Assembly (NCBI GenBank): GCA_020851235.1
Contig: JADZDD010000035.1
Location: forward strand, 558,001 to 622,000
Source: Burkholderiales bacterium
GTDB lineage: Bacteria; Pseudomonadota; Gammaproteobacteria; Burkholderiales; Casimicrobiaceae
Direction of reading: 5' to 3'
Length of the DNA: 64,000 nucleotides
Numbering within the stretch: the first letter of the stretch is position 1; every line of letters starts with the position of its first letter. Shown in pieces: positions 16,818 to 26,171 of the stretch. Under the pieces are notes generated by a model. That model saw only the letters and a program-made list of their open reading frames with translations, was not told the DNA's origin and ran no database searches. Both the position numbers and the translations under genes were made by a program.

Positions 16818-19151
16818 ATGCGAGGTCGCGTGACTGATCGCTCGCGCCGCCCGCGCCCCCCCGAAGCCCGCGCGTTCGCAACGCTCATCTCGTCGTTGTC
16901 GGCCCGGCTCGCAGGCGTCGCGGGCGATGCCGTCGATCGCGAGATCGAGGGTTGCCTGCGCGACCTCCTCGCCTTCTTCGGCGTCGACCAGTGTGGCGTC
17001 ATCGAGGTGCAGGCGGACATCCGGCAAGCGCGGCTGCGCTACGTGGCGCACGTCCCGGATTTCGTGCCCGCCGCCACGACGCTGGAGTACGGCTCGGCGT
17101 TCCCGTGGACGCACGAGAGAGCGGTCATGCGCGGGGAATCGTTCGTCCAGCGCTCGATCGACGACCTGCCCGTGGATGCGCGCGTGGATCGTGCGTCGTG
17201 CCAGGCGATGGGTCTGGACTGCCTCGTCACCGTTCCTGTCGGCGTCGGGGGTCGGATCACCCACGTGCTGTGCCTCACGAGTCGCCGGACCATCGCGGAT
17301 TGGCCCGCCGCGGTGCTGTCGATGCTCGAGACGATCGCGCAGACGTTCCTCGCCGTCTTGACCCGACACAATGCCGAACTCGCGCTGCAGGACACGTTGC
17401 GCCACCTCACCGAAGCGCAGCGGATCGCCGACGTGGGCACGTACGTCTGCGACTGGCGCGACGACACGCTGACCGGATCGGACGTGGCGACACGCGTCTT
17501 CGGCGCCCCGCTCGCCGGCGCTGCGCGCGACGTGCTCGCACGCGTCCACGCGCAGGACCGGTCGAAGGTGCGCGCGGCGCTTGCCGAAAGCCTCGCCAGA
17601 CCCGGAACGGCACTCGATCTCGAGTATCGAATCGTGCGCGACGACGACTCGATCCGGACGATCCGCAGCAGCCTGCAGGGAACGCTCACCGCGGCCGGCA
17701 CGCCATTGCGCACGCTGGTGACGATGCAGGACGTGTCGGACCTGCGCGCCGCCGAGCACGAGACCCGACAGCTGCGCGCGCAACTGCGCCACGCGGACCG
17801 TGCGGCGCATCTGGGTGCGCTGACGGCATCGCTTTCGCACGAACTCAACCAGCCGCTCACCGGGATCCTCGCCAACGCCCAGGCCGGCCTGCAAAGACTC
17901 GACGACGGCACGCTGAGCGGCGCGGAGGCCCGACAGATCCTCGAGGCCATCGTGCGCGACGACAAGCGTGCCGCCGGCGTGATCGCCCACGTGCGCGCGC
18001 TGCTGCGTCGTGAGGAAATCCCGCGGACCCGCTTCGACCTCGCCGAAGCGCTGGGCGAAGTGCTGGCGCTCTTTCGAAGCGAGTTCGACGCACGCGAGGT
18101 GTCGATCGACGCACGCCTCGAACGCACGTCGACCGTATTCGGTGACCGGGCGCAGGTCCAGCAGATCTTCGTCAACCTCATCGCCAACGCCATCGCTGCG
18201 CTCGAACACGTTCCCGCGGGTCGGCGCCGCCTCGACCTCGTGCTGTCGCGCCGCCGGGCGCACGCGATCGTGACCGTTCGCGACACCGGCTGCGGCATCG
18301 CCACGGATCGCCTGCCGCGGGTCTTCGAGCCGTTCTACACGACGCGCCAGGACGGACTCGGCATGGGCCTCGTGATTGCGCGCTCGATCGTCGAGGCGCA
18401 CGGGGGAAGCCTTCGGGCCAGCAACCACGAGCAAGGGGGCGCGAGCTTCACCGTGCGCCTGCCAGGCTCACCCCCCTTGCGTCCTGCGCCGGGGCAGCGC
18501 CCGACGACGCACGCCGAGGCGACGGTCGCGGCGAACGATGTCGGGCCGATCTGCGTCGTCGACGACGATCGGGCGAGCCGGGAGGGCATGGCGCGGCTCT
18601 TGACGGCGGCCGGCTGGGCGGTCACGACGTTGCCTTCGGCCGAGGCAGCACTCGCCAGCGCCGCAGTCCGGGACGCGCATTGCATCATTCTCGATGTGCA
18701 GATGCCCGCGATGTCCGGGCTCGACCTCCATCGCGAGTTGAGACGCGCCGGCATCACCGCCCCGGCGATCTACGTCAGCGCGCGGGCCGACGCGGACACG
18801 GGTGTGGGCGCGATGAAGCGCGGCGCGGTGGAGTACCTGACCAAGCCCGTGGACGAGCGCGCGCTCGTCGCCGCCGTGCGCAAGGCGTTGGCGCTGCACG
18901 TCGAGTCGGCGCGACAGTCGGACGCACGTGACGCGCTGGTACAGCGCGTCGCGCGCCTCACCCCCCGGGAACGCGAGGTGATGAGCCTCGTCGTGGCAGG
19001 TCGGCTCAACAAGCAGATCGCTTCGCAACTGGGAATCAGCGAATCCACGGTGAAGCAACATCGCGGGCAGGTCATGGCCAAGATGGGCGTGCGGTCGCTC
19101 GCCGACCTCGTGCGCGCCTGCGAGAGCGCCGGCCTCGGCGCCACCGGGTAG
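16818..19151 (+). CDS. One-piece sensor kinase/response regulator (GAF-PAS-HisKA-HATPase-REC-LuxR HTH)
   Basis: A protein of about 777 residues carrying a complete two-component system. In order: a GAF-like sensor (about 20-190), a PAS domain (about 205-315), a HisKA domain with His341 in SLSHELNQPLTG, an HATPase with GDRAQVQQIFVNLIANAI, DTGCGI and GLGMGLVIARSIVEAHGG, a receiver domain (from about 578; acidic VDDDRAS, phospho-acceptor Asp626 in IILDVQMPAMSG, Lys in YLTKPVD), and a LuxR/FixJ-type DNA-binding domain (from about 710; LTPREREVMSLVVAGRLNKQ). No membrane segment is seen, so it should be cytoplasmic. Start codon is uncertain. Target genes are unknown; the fad operon is divergent on one side and the sulfatase is downstream. 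Confidence 0.85.
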   Translation: MRGRVTDRSRRPRPPEARAFATLISSLSARLAGVAGDAVDREIEGCLRDLLAFFGVDQCGVIEVQADIRQARLRYVAHVPDFVPAATTLEYGSAFPWTHERAVMRGESFVQRSIDDLPVDARVDRASCQAMGLDCLVTVPVGVGGRITHVLCLTSRRTIADWPAAVLSMLETIAQTFLAVLTRHNAELALQDTLRHLTEAQRIADVGTYVCDWRDDTLTGSDVATRVFGAPLAGAARDVLARVHAQDRSKVRAALAESLARPGTALDLEYRIVRDDDSIRTIRSSLQGTLTAAGTPLRTLVTMQDVSDLRAAEHETRQLRAQLRHADRAAHLGALTASLSHELNQPLTGILANAQAGLQRLDDGTLSGAEARQILEAIVRDDKRAAGVIAHVRALLRREEIPRTRFDLAEALGEVLALFRSEFDAREVSIDARLERTSTVFGDRAQVQQIFVNLIANAIAALEHVPAGRRRLDLVLSRRRAHAIVTVRDTGCGIATDRLPRVFEPFYTTRQDGLGMGLVIARSIVEAHGGSLRASNHEQGGASFTVRLPGSPPLRPAPGQRPTTHAEATVAANDVGPICVVDDDRASREGMARLLTAAGWAVTTLPSAEAALASAAVRDAHCIILDVQMPAMSGLDLHRELRRAGITAPAIYVSARADADTGVGAMKRGAVEYLTKPVDERALVAAVRKALALHVESARQSDARDALVQRVARLTPREREVMSLVVAGRLNKQIASQLGISESTVKQHRGQVMAKMGVRSLADLVRACESAGLGATG

Positions 19152-19314
19152 CGCGGTATCGCCGCGCTTCCTACGAAGGTCGGATACGCATTCGACACCG
19201 GCGGCAGTATCGTTCGCCGCGTCCACGAAGGGACGTCGGCACGGCTGCCGGTCGGCGGCGCTCCGGCGATGGCGGGGGACCCCGCGTGTGCAATGACCGC
19301 AACGGAATCGAACG

Positions 19315-21120
19315 ATGGCAGCGCCTGATGGAATCGACAGCAAGCGACGTGATGTCCTGAAGACGATGGGCGCGAGCGCGCTCGGCGTCACCCTCGGCGC
19401 GCCGCGGCGCGGCCAGGCGACGACGGCGCTGGGTGCGAGCACGGCCGGAACGCCCGCGGCGCCAAACGGGCCCCACAACATCCTGTTCATCCTGACCGAC
19501 CAGGAGCGCTACTTCCGGCCGGGAGAGCTTCCGCAGGGTTACCGGCTGCCGGCGCACGAGCGCCTCGCGAAGCGGGGCATCGTCTTCGAGAACCACCAGA
19601 TCAATTCCTGCGTGTGCACGCCGTCGCGCTCGGTGCTCTACACCGGGCGCCACATCCAGCACACGAAGATGTTCGACAACACGAACTTCCCGTGGATCCA
19701 AAGCATGTCCACGGAGATTCCAACGCTCGGGCACATGCTCAGAAGCGCCGGCTACTACACGGCGTACAAGGGCAAATGGCACCTCACCAAAGAGTTCGAG
19801 ACGGTCAATTCGCTCGGGAACCCGGAGCGGATCTTCACCCGGGAGATGGACGCCTACGGCTTCAGCGACTATTTCGGCGTCGGCGACATCATTGCGCATA
19901 CCCGCGGCGGCTATCTCCACGACGGCATCATCTCGGCGATGGGCGTGAGCTGGTTGCGCAGCCGCGGCAAGGACCTCGCGGCGCAAGGAAAGCCGTGGTT
20001 CCTCGCGGTGAATCTCGTGAACCCGCACGACATCATGTTCCTCGACACCGACCGGCCCGGGGAGAAGGTTCAGGCCCGCAACATTCTGGGTCATATCGAG
20101 CCCGCACCGGCGGACCCGCTCTACGCCAGGCGGTGGACATTCGACCTTCCCGCGACGCACGCGCAGCGGCTCGACGCGCCGGGTCGACCGCCGGCGCATG
20201 CCGAATTCCTGAGATCGCACGACACGCTTACCGGACGCATCCCCAACGAGGACTGGCGGTGGCGCTATCGCCACGACTACTACCTCAACTGCCTGCGTGA
20301 CGCCGATCGCAACATCGTGCCCCTGCTCGACGAGCTCGACGCGCTCGGGCTTGCCGCCAACACCATCGTCGTACTCACCTCGGACCATGGCGACCTCGAC
20401 GGCGCGCACCGGCTGCACTCGAAGGGGGCCACGGCGTACCGCGAGCAGAACAACGTCCCCCTGATCGTCGTCCATCCGGCGCACGCCGGTGGCAAGCGCT
20501 GCAAGGCGGTCACGTCGCACCTCGACATCGTGCCCACGCTCATCGGCCTGACCGGCACGAGCCCCGAGAAGAAGGCTGCCCTCACCCGGGACCTGCCGGG
20601 CAAGGACTTCTCGGCGCTTCTCGCCGCGCCCGAGAAGGCGCCGCATGGCGCAGTCAGGGACGGCTCGCTGTACTGCTACAACATGTTCGCCTACATCGAC
20701 GGCGAGTTCCTGGAACGCGCGGTCGCGCTGCTCGGGCAGCCGGATGGGAAGGCGAAGGTCCAGGAAGCCGCCAAAGCGGGGACGCTGCGGCCGGATCTCA
20801 CGCACCGCGGTGCGATCCGCGGCGTCTACGACGGGCGCTATCGCTTCGCCCGCTATTTCTCGCCGAAACAGCACAACCTGCCGACGTCCATCGAGGCGCT
20901 CTTCGGCGCCAACGACGTCGAGCTCTACGATGTCGAACGCGATCCGCTCGAGCGGCATAACCTCGCGCTGGATCGCGGCACGAATGGCGAGATCCTGATG
21001 ACGATGAGCGCCAAGCTCAACGCGCTCATCGCGCGCGAAGTCGGCGAGGACGTCGGGCAGATGCTCCCGGGCGGCATCGACGCCGGCTGGGTACTGACCG
21101 ACGCGGTCCACGACGTCTGA
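19315..21120 (+). CDS. Tat-exported sulfatase
   Basis: A 601-residue type I sulfatase that would hydrolyse a sulfate ester. The N-terminus has a twin-arginine-like signal (SKRRDVLKTMGASALGVTLG). LFILTDQERYF near residue 60 carries metal-binding Asp, and the sulfatase signature CTPSRSVLYTGR contains Cys-x-Pro-Ser-Arg, whose Cys is converted to formylglycine. The later VLTSDHGDLDGAH segment holds further metal ligands. No formylglycine-generating enzyme or anaerobic maturase is next to it. It is not possible to name the substrate; choline sulfate or aryl sulfate are options. Confidence 0.9.
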   Translation: MAAPDGIDSKRRDVLKTMGASALGVTLGAPRRGQATTALGASTAGTPAAPNGPHNILFILTDQERYFRPGELPQGYRLPAHERLAKRGIVFENHQINSCVCTPSRSVLYTGRHIQHTKMFDNTNFPWIQSMSTEIPTLGHMLRSAGYYTAYKGKWHLTKEFETVNSLGNPERIFTREMDAYGFSDYFGVGDIIAHTRGGYLHDGIISAMGVSWLRSRGKDLAAQGKPWFLAVNLVNPHDIMFLDTDRPGEKVQARNILGHIEPAPADPLYARRWTFDLPATHAQRLDAPGRPPAHAEFLRSHDTLTGRIPNEDWRWRYRHDYYLNCLRDADRNIVPLLDELDALGLAANTIVVLTSDHGDLDGAHRLHSKGATAYREQNNVPLIVVHPAHAGGKRCKAVTSHLDIVPTLIGLTGTSPEKKAALTRDLPGKDFSALLAAPEKAPHGAVRDGSLYCYNMFAYIDGEFLERAVALLGQPDGKAKVQEAAKAGTLRPDLTHRGAIRGVYDGRYRFARYFSPKQHNLPTSIEALFGANDVELYDVERDPLERHNLALDRGTNGEILMTMSAKLNALIAREVGEDVGQMLPGGIDAGWVLTDAVHDV

Positions 21121-21168
21121 AAACGCGCAGGACCGGAGGTCGGCGAACCGCGTCGACGCGCCTCCCCG

Positions 21169-22113
21169 TCAGCGCGCGCTGCGGCGCGCCGCGACGAATG
21201 CCTCGACCTCGGCGGCCGTGGGCAACGCGGCCTGCGCCCCCGGCCGCGTGACCTTGAGCGCCGCGGCGCCGTGCGCGAAATCGACGGCGGCGTCGAGCGA
21301 ACGCCCCGCGGCGCGCGCGCAGGCGAGCGCACCGATGAAGCAGTCGCCGGCACCGGTCGTATCGACCGCGTCCACGCGCAGTGCCGCGGAGAAGCGGGCG
21401 CCCGCGGCATCGAGCACGAGCGCGCCGTCCGCGCCGAGGGTGGCGACGACCGTGGCCGCACCGCGACCGCGCAGGTCGTTTGCAGCGCGCAGTGCGCCGT
21501 CGCGCGTCCGGACGTCGATGCCGGTGAGCGTCTCGAGCTCGCTTTGATTGGGCACGATGAGGTCGAGCCGCGCGAGCCAGGTCTCGGGCAGCGGCTGCGC
21601 CGGCGCCGGATTGAGCCATACGGCCGGGCCGCCCGCGGCCACGCCGAGGACCGCCGCGACCACGGCCGGCGGGGTCTCGAGCTGGCACAACACGATGTCC
21701 GCGTCCCGCAGATGCGAGGCAGCGCTCGCCACGTCGTCGCGGCCGAGCGCAGCGTTCGCGCCCGGCGCGAGGACGATGACGTTGTCGCCCTGCGCGTCGA
21801 CGACGACGGCCGCAACTCCGGTCGAGCGGTCGGGGACCGCGCGCAGCGCGGCGACGTCGATCCCTTCGGCCACAAGCCCCGCGCGCACGCGCTCGCCGAG
21901 GGCATCGGCGCCGATGCAGCCGACGAAGGCCACGCGCGCGCCAAGCCGCGCTGCGGCGACCGCCTGGTTCGCCCCCTTCCCACCGGCCTCCCAGCGCGCA
22001 TCGGCAGCGGTCACCGTCTCCCCGCGCCGCGGCAATGCCGCGCAGGCCATGATGAGATCGGCATTGGCGCTACCGACCACGGCGATCCGGGGTGTCGTCG
22101 CTTGGATGGGCAT
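21169..22113 (-). CDS. rbsK: Ribokinase-family sugar kinase
   Basis: A 314-residue PfkB-family kinase. The N-terminal substrate motif GGKGANQAVAAARLG and the C-terminal signature DTTGAGDCFIGAL, with the catalytic Asp in GAGD, fit ribokinase best (ATP plus D-ribose gives ribose 5-phosphate). The start MPIQATTPRIAVVGSANADL is typical; the frame is open further upstream but that part is low-quality. It stands alone without ribose transport genes, so another sugar substrate is possible. It is convergent with the sulfatase and divergent from the next gene. Confidence 0.85.
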   Translation of the reverse strand: MPIQATTPRIAVVGSANADLIMACAALPRRGETVTAADARWEAGGKGANQAVAAARLGARVAFVGCIGADALGERVRAGLVAEGIDVAALRAVPDRSTGVAAVVVDAQGDNVIVLAPGANAALGRDDVASAASHLRDADIVLCQLETPPAVVAAVLGVAAGGPAVWLNPAPAQPLPETWLARLDLIVPNQSELETLTGIDVRTRDGALRAANDLRGRGAATVVATLGADGALVLDAAGARFSAALRVDAVDTTGAGDCFIGALACARAAGRSLDAAVDFAHGAAALKVTRPGAQAALPTAAEVEAFVAARRSAR

Positions 22114-22244
22114 CGTTGCAGTGTACGGGCGAAGGCGCGGGGCCGGCGAGCCTCGCGGCCAACACGCTCGCACGCATCTTCGACGGTACGCCCGGAGCGA
22201 CGGCGACCCTTGCAACGCCAAAGCCACGCCCCAATGTGGCAACG

Positions 22245-22574
22245 ATGGACACCAACGGCGATCGGCCGCGCCTGTCGGGCCCGCAGGGCCGAACCTACCG
22301 CTTCGACTTCGCGCCACAGACCCTCATGGGGCGCATCGTCGGTTTTGCGCTGGCCGCGGTGACGCTCGTGCTGGCGTTCGTGTTCTCGCTCATCGTCTTC
22401 GTCGCTCTTGCCACGATCGGCGTGGTGGCCGGCGCATGGTTGTGGTGGAAGACGCGCCACGTGCGCAAGACCCTGCGCGAGGCGCAATCGCGCGCCCGTC
22501 CGGGCGAGCGCGAGGTGCGCGGTGAAGCCATCGTCGTGCGCACCGACGACGCCGACGACGACGGCTCCCGGTAA
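22245..22574 (+). CDS. Small membrane protein of unknown function
   Basis: A predicted 109-residue protein starting MDTNGDRPRLSGPQGRTYRF. A long hydrophobic stretch (about residues 28-66) can form one long or two short membrane helices, followed by WWKTRHVRKTLREA and an acidic C-terminal tail. No family is recognised. It is divergent from rbsK and lies 116 bases before the PHA-granule family gene. Confidence 0.6.
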   Translation: MDTNGDRPRLSGPQGRTYRFDFAPQTLMGRIVGFALAAVTLVLAFVFSLIVFVALATIGVVAGAWLWWKTRHVRKTLREAQSRARPGEREVRGEAIVVRTDDADDDGSR

Positions 22575-22690
22575 GCGGGCGGCGCCACGGTGGCGCCGGG
22601 ACGGCCGCGCGGTGATGGCGACGACGACGCGCGGCGCCGCTATACTCGCGGCACTCGCGGCAGGCGGACGAAACGACCGCAGGAGCGCCG

Positions 22691-22972
22691 ATGGCGACCA
22701 TCTCGATCTCGCGCAAGCACAGGCTCGCACACAAGAAGGCGAAAGCGGTGGCCGAGCGCATCGCCCGGGACCTCGACCAGCGCTACGGCCTCGACTACGC
22801 GTGGGACGGTGACCGCCTCGAATTCGAGCGGCCGGGCCTGTCCGGGCGCATGCGCGTTGCCAAGGACTCGATCGCGCTCGACGTGCGTCTCGGCCTTCTG
22901 CTGACGCCGCTCAAGGCCACGTTCGAACGCGAGATCGGCAGCAAGCTCGACGAACTGCTCGCTGACGCCTGA
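22691..22972 (+). CDS. Polyhydroxyalkanoic acid system family protein
   Basis: A 93-residue protein beginning MATISISRKHRLAHKKAKAV, matching the PHA_gran_rgn family of small proteins linked to polyhydroxyalkanoate granules in proteobacteria. The pattern of a basic N-terminal helix, a central beta region (LEFERPGLSGRMRVAKDSI) and a hydrophobic C-terminal helix fits. An AGGAG site lies about 5 bases upstream. No PHA synthase is in the window, so its partner could be phasins encoded nearby or genes elsewhere. Confidence 0.82.
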   Translation: MATISISRKHRLAHKKAKAVAERIARDLDQRYGLDYAWDGDRLEFERPGLSGRMRVAKDSIALDVRLGLLLTPLKATFEREIGSKLDELLADA

Positions 22973-22987
22973 AGCTCGCGTCGGGTG

Positions 22988-23749
22988 CTACGGCACGCGC
23001 ACCGCCAGTGGTGGTGTCGCACGAAAGAGGAGCGGATCCGGAAACGGATCCACGGCCCCGCCGGCGATCGCCTCGTGGATGCGCGTTTCGCGTCGCTCGA
23101 TGGTGCTGAGAAACTCATTGGCCCCCCGCATGCCGCGAAACGCCGCGAAGCCGCGCTCCAGGAAGTCCTGCAGCGCCGCGAGTCCCGCCATGCGCGCGGG
23201 ACGACGCATCAACGCGAGCGCCGTGGTGATGAAGCGCTTGCGCACGGCGTGGTCCAGCGCGGTGCCGATCTCGCCGATGAGCGCGATTTGCCGCTTGCGC
23301 AGGGGAAAGCTACCGGCGCGACGATACGCCTTGCAATACTCCGCAACCGTGAATGTCGCGTCGGCGCGCGGCAGGCGAGCGAGTACCGCGCGGTCGAGCG
23401 CTTGCGACAGTGCGTTGAGCTCGACCGCAGCGGCGGTGGTCGCGATGACGCTATCCGGCAGCACCTTGACGAGCGTGGGCACGACGCGGGCGAGATCGGC
23501 ATCGCGCCGGCTGTAATCGGCCGGACCGTACAGGTCGTCCTGGAAGAACTGGATCGCTGCCGCATAGCGCGCATCGGCCGCAAGGTCCGCGTACGTCATG
23601 CGCAGGCGTCGGGCCTGCCACGCCGCGAGCCGATCGAGCGCGCCCGCGAGGATCGGATTGTCGCGCCGCTCTTCGTGCAGGCGCTGGACGTGCACCAGTT
23701 CGCGCACGAGCGCATCCTTGCTCGACACTCGGTCTTCCTGTGGGGACAT
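22988..23749 (-). CDS. FFLEE-motif-like protein of unknown function
   Basis: A 253-residue helical protein with a segment IQFFQDDLYGP that resembles the motif naming the FFLEE family of uncharacterised proteobacterial proteins. No signal peptide or membrane segment is visible. The ATG at 23749 (MSPQEDRVSSKDALV) was preferred over an upstream one at 23818 that adds a Pro/Ser-rich leader. It faces the PHA-granule family gene tail to tail with 15 bases between. Function unknown. Confidence 0.65.
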   Translation of the reverse strand: MSPQEDRVSSKDALVRELVHVQRLHEERRDNPILAGALDRLAAWQARRLRMTYADLAADARYAAAIQFFQDDLYGPADYSRRDADLARVVPTLVKVLPDSVIATTAAAVELNALSQALDRAVLARLPRADATFTVAEYCKAYRRAGSFPLRKRQIALIGEIGTALDHAVRKRFITTALALMRRPARMAGLAALQDFLERGFAAFRGMRGANEFLSTIERRETRIHEAIAGGAVDPFPDPLLFRATPPLAVRVP

Positions 23750-23919
23750 GCGCCGCGACGGCCACAACGCGGGAGATGACGGGCCGAAGTCTAACAGCGG
23801 CCCGTGCCGCACCTCCAACCCGTCGGTCGCACGGTTAGATTGATTCGTCTACGCTTGCGGCCTATGGTCGTTGCGTTGGCGTTCCATCCTCCTCGTCACT
23901 GTCTGCCGTCCGCATCGTC

Positions 23920-24450
23920 GTGAGCATTTCCCGTCGCACGTTCATCGTCACCGGAACCCTGGGTGCCGTCGCGCTCGCGACGGCGGCGTGGCTGCGGGGG
24001 CCGCACGCCCCGCCGCTTACCATCGCACGTCGCGCGCTCGATGCCGACGCCGAGGCGATCTTCGGTGCGATCGCGCCGGTCATGCTTGCCGGGGCGTGGC
24101 CCGAGGCGGGCGCGGCCGAGGCGCAGGCGCGCGAGGAGACGCTCGCGGGGATCGACGCGGCGGTCGCGGGACTCGCGCCGGGCGCGCGCGCGGAACTGCG
24201 CGAACTCGTCGCGCTGCTGTCGCTGCCGCCGGTGCGCATCGGCCTCGCCGGCGTGCACGGTTCGTGGCACACGGCCTCGCCGGCGCAAGTCCGCCGTTTC
24301 CTCGATCGCTGCCGCGACAGTCCGTTGCTCACGTTGCGCGCGGCATACGACGCGTTCCACGCCTTGATCCTCGCCGCGTGGTACGGGCATCCCCGCGCAT
24401 GGCCCGCGATCGGCTACCCCGGCCCGCCGCAATTCGCCGCGCCGCCATGA
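23920..24450 (+). CDS. Tat-signal small subunit accompanying the GMC oxidoreductase
   Basis: A 176-residue protein starting with GTG and a twin-arginine-like leader (SRRTFIVTGTLGAVALATAA). The body is helical and ends FHALILAAWYGHPRAWPAIG, a pattern seen in small accessory subunits (gluconate 2-dehydrogenase subunit 3-like) encoded before GMC flavoproteins. Its stop overlaps the ATG of the GMC gene by four bases (ATGA), so the two are translationally coupled and probably form one enzyme. Its Tat signal may carry the signal-less flavoprotein out with it. Confidence 0.75.
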   Translation: MSISRRTFIVTGTLGAVALATAAWLRGPHAPPLTIARRALDADAEAIFGAIAPVMLAGAWPEAGAAEAQAREETLAGIDAAVAGLAPGARAELRELVALLSLPPVRIGLAGVHGSWHTASPAQVRRFLDRCRDSPLLTLRAAYDAFHALILAAWYGHPRAWPAIGYPGPPQFAAPP

Positions 24451-26054
24451 CGGCATCCAACGCGGTGATCATTGCCGACCCGATCGTCGAGGGCCTCGCG
24501 CGAGGGTGGAAGGTGGTCGACGCCGCTCGCCTTGAGCGCGACCTCGTGCTCGACGCCGACGTCGTCGTCGTCGGCACTGGCGCCGGCGGCGGTACCGCGG
24601 CCGAGATCCTCGCCGCGAGCGGCGCGTCGGTCGTGCTGCTCGAGGAAGGGCCGCTGCGTTCGTCGCGCGATTTCTCGCTGCACGAGGCGACGACGTATCC
24701 GGCGCTCTACCAGGATTCGGCCGCGCGCAAGACGCGCGATCAGGCGATCACGATCCTCCAGGGACGCTGCGTCGGCGGCGGCACGACGGTGAACTGGACG
24801 AGTTCGTTCCGCACACCGGTGACGACCCTCGATTGGTGGCGTCGCGAATACGGACTGGCCGACGTCTCGGCAGCGGCGATGGCGCCGTGGTTCGAACGCA
24901 TGGAAGAGCGCCTGTCGATCGCGCCCTGGCCGGTCACGCCCAATGCCAACAATGCCGCCCTCGCACGAGGCGCGGCAGCGCTCGGCATCGCGACCGCCAC
25001 CATGCAGCGCAACGTCAAGGGCTGCTGGAACCTGGGCTATTGCGACCTCGGGTGTCCGACGAACGCGAAGCAGTCGATGCTCGTGACGACGCTGCCCGCC
25101 GCCCTCGACCGCGGCGCCACGCTCGTCACGCAACTGCGCGCCGATCGCCTCACGACACGCGCCGACGCGGTGAGCGCGGTCGAAGGACACGCGATCGATC
25201 CGGCGAGCGGCAAGCGCACGGCGCGGCGGGTCACCGTGCGCGCGCGCGCGTTCGTGTGCGCTGCCGGTGCGATCGGCACCCCGGGACTCCTGTTGCGCAG
25301 CGACCTGCCCGATCCGCACGACCTCGTCGGTCGCCGCACCTTCCTCCATCCCGTCGTACTCTCGGCCGCGGCCATGCCGGAGATCATCGACGGCTTTGCC
25401 GGCGCGCCGCAATCGCTGTACAGCGATCACTTCCAGGAAAACGAGCCGCTCGACGGTCGCATCGGCTTCAAGCTCGAGGTTCCGCCGCTGCATCCGTTGC
25501 TCACCGCCGTGACCCTCTCCGGCGACGGCGAACCGCACGCGCGCTGGATGCACGACTATCGGCACCTCCACGTCGTGCTCGCCCTCCTGCGCGACGGCTT
25601 CCATCCCCACAGCCCCGGCGGCCGCGTCCAGTTGCGCAGCGACGGCACGCCGGTGCTCGACTATCCGCTGACACCCTACCTCTTCGACGGAATGCGTCGT
25701 GCCTTCCTCGCGATGGCCCGCATCCAGTTTGCCGCGGGCGCGCAACGCGTGGCGCCCGGTCACGGGCACGGCCTTGCCTTCACCTCGCTGGCGCAGGCCG
25801 AGGCTGCCATCGCTGCCTTCCCGCTCGCGCCGCTCGCCACGCGCGTCGTCTCCGCGCACGTGATGGGTGGCGCCCCCTTCGGACCCGATCCGCGACGCGC
25901 GGTCGTCGATCCGGCCGGGCGCCATCATCATCTGCAAAACCTCTGCGTGTGCGACGGCTCGATCTTTCCGACGTCGATCGGCGCGAACCCGCAACTGTCG
26001 ATCTACGCGTTTGCCGCACGCATCGCGACCGCGCTCGCCCACGGTCTCGGCTGA
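24447..26054 (+). CDS. GMC-family flavoprotein oxidoreductase, long-chain alcohol oxidase-like
   Basis: A 535-residue FAD-dependent GMC oxidoreductase. The FAD-binding motif VVGTGAGGGTAAEILAASG lies near residue 40; GGGTTVNWTSSFRTP and GCWNLGYCDLGCPTNAKQ are segments shared with long-chain fatty alcohol oxidases; the C-terminus has the family end SIFPTSIGANPQLSIYAFA. The likely reaction is oxidation of an alcohol (perhaps a fatty alcohol) to an aldehyde. It has no own signal peptide and overlaps the Tat-signal subunit gene. The nearby fatty acyl-CoA reductase and wax synthase make a fatty alcohol substrate plausible. Confidence 0.82.
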   Translation: MTASNAVIIADPIVEGLARGWKVVDAARLERDLVLDADVVVVGTGAGGGTAAEILAASGASVVLLEEGPLRSSRDFSLHEATTYPALYQDSAARKTRDQAITILQGRCVGGGTTVNWTSSFRTPVTTLDWWRREYGLADVSAAAMAPWFERMEERLSIAPWPVTPNANNAALARGAAALGIATATMQRNVKGCWNLGYCDLGCPTNAKQSMLVTTLPAALDRGATLVTQLRADRLTTRADAVSAVEGHAIDPASGKRTARRVTVRARAFVCAAGAIGTPGLLLRSDLPDPHDLVGRRTFLHPVVLSAAAMPEIIDGFAGAPQSLYSDHFQENEPLDGRIGFKLEVPPLHPLLTAVTLSGDGEPHARWMHDYRHLHVVLALLRDGFHPHSPGGRVQLRSDGTPVLDYPLTPYLFDGMRRAFLAMARIQFAAGAQRVAPGHGHGLAFTSLAQAEAAIAAFPLAPLATRVVSAHVMGGAPFGPDPRRAVVDPAGRHHHLQNLCVCDGSIFPTSIGANPQLSIYAFAARIATALAHGLG

Positions 26055-26171
26055 GCCGATCCGTCCACCCCGCGCTGCGCTTTAGTGTGATTCCTCTAGG
26101 GAAGTGTCGGTACATTCGATCGTGAAGCGTGGTCGGAACCCGACTGCGCGCACCCGAAAGGAGAACGCATC

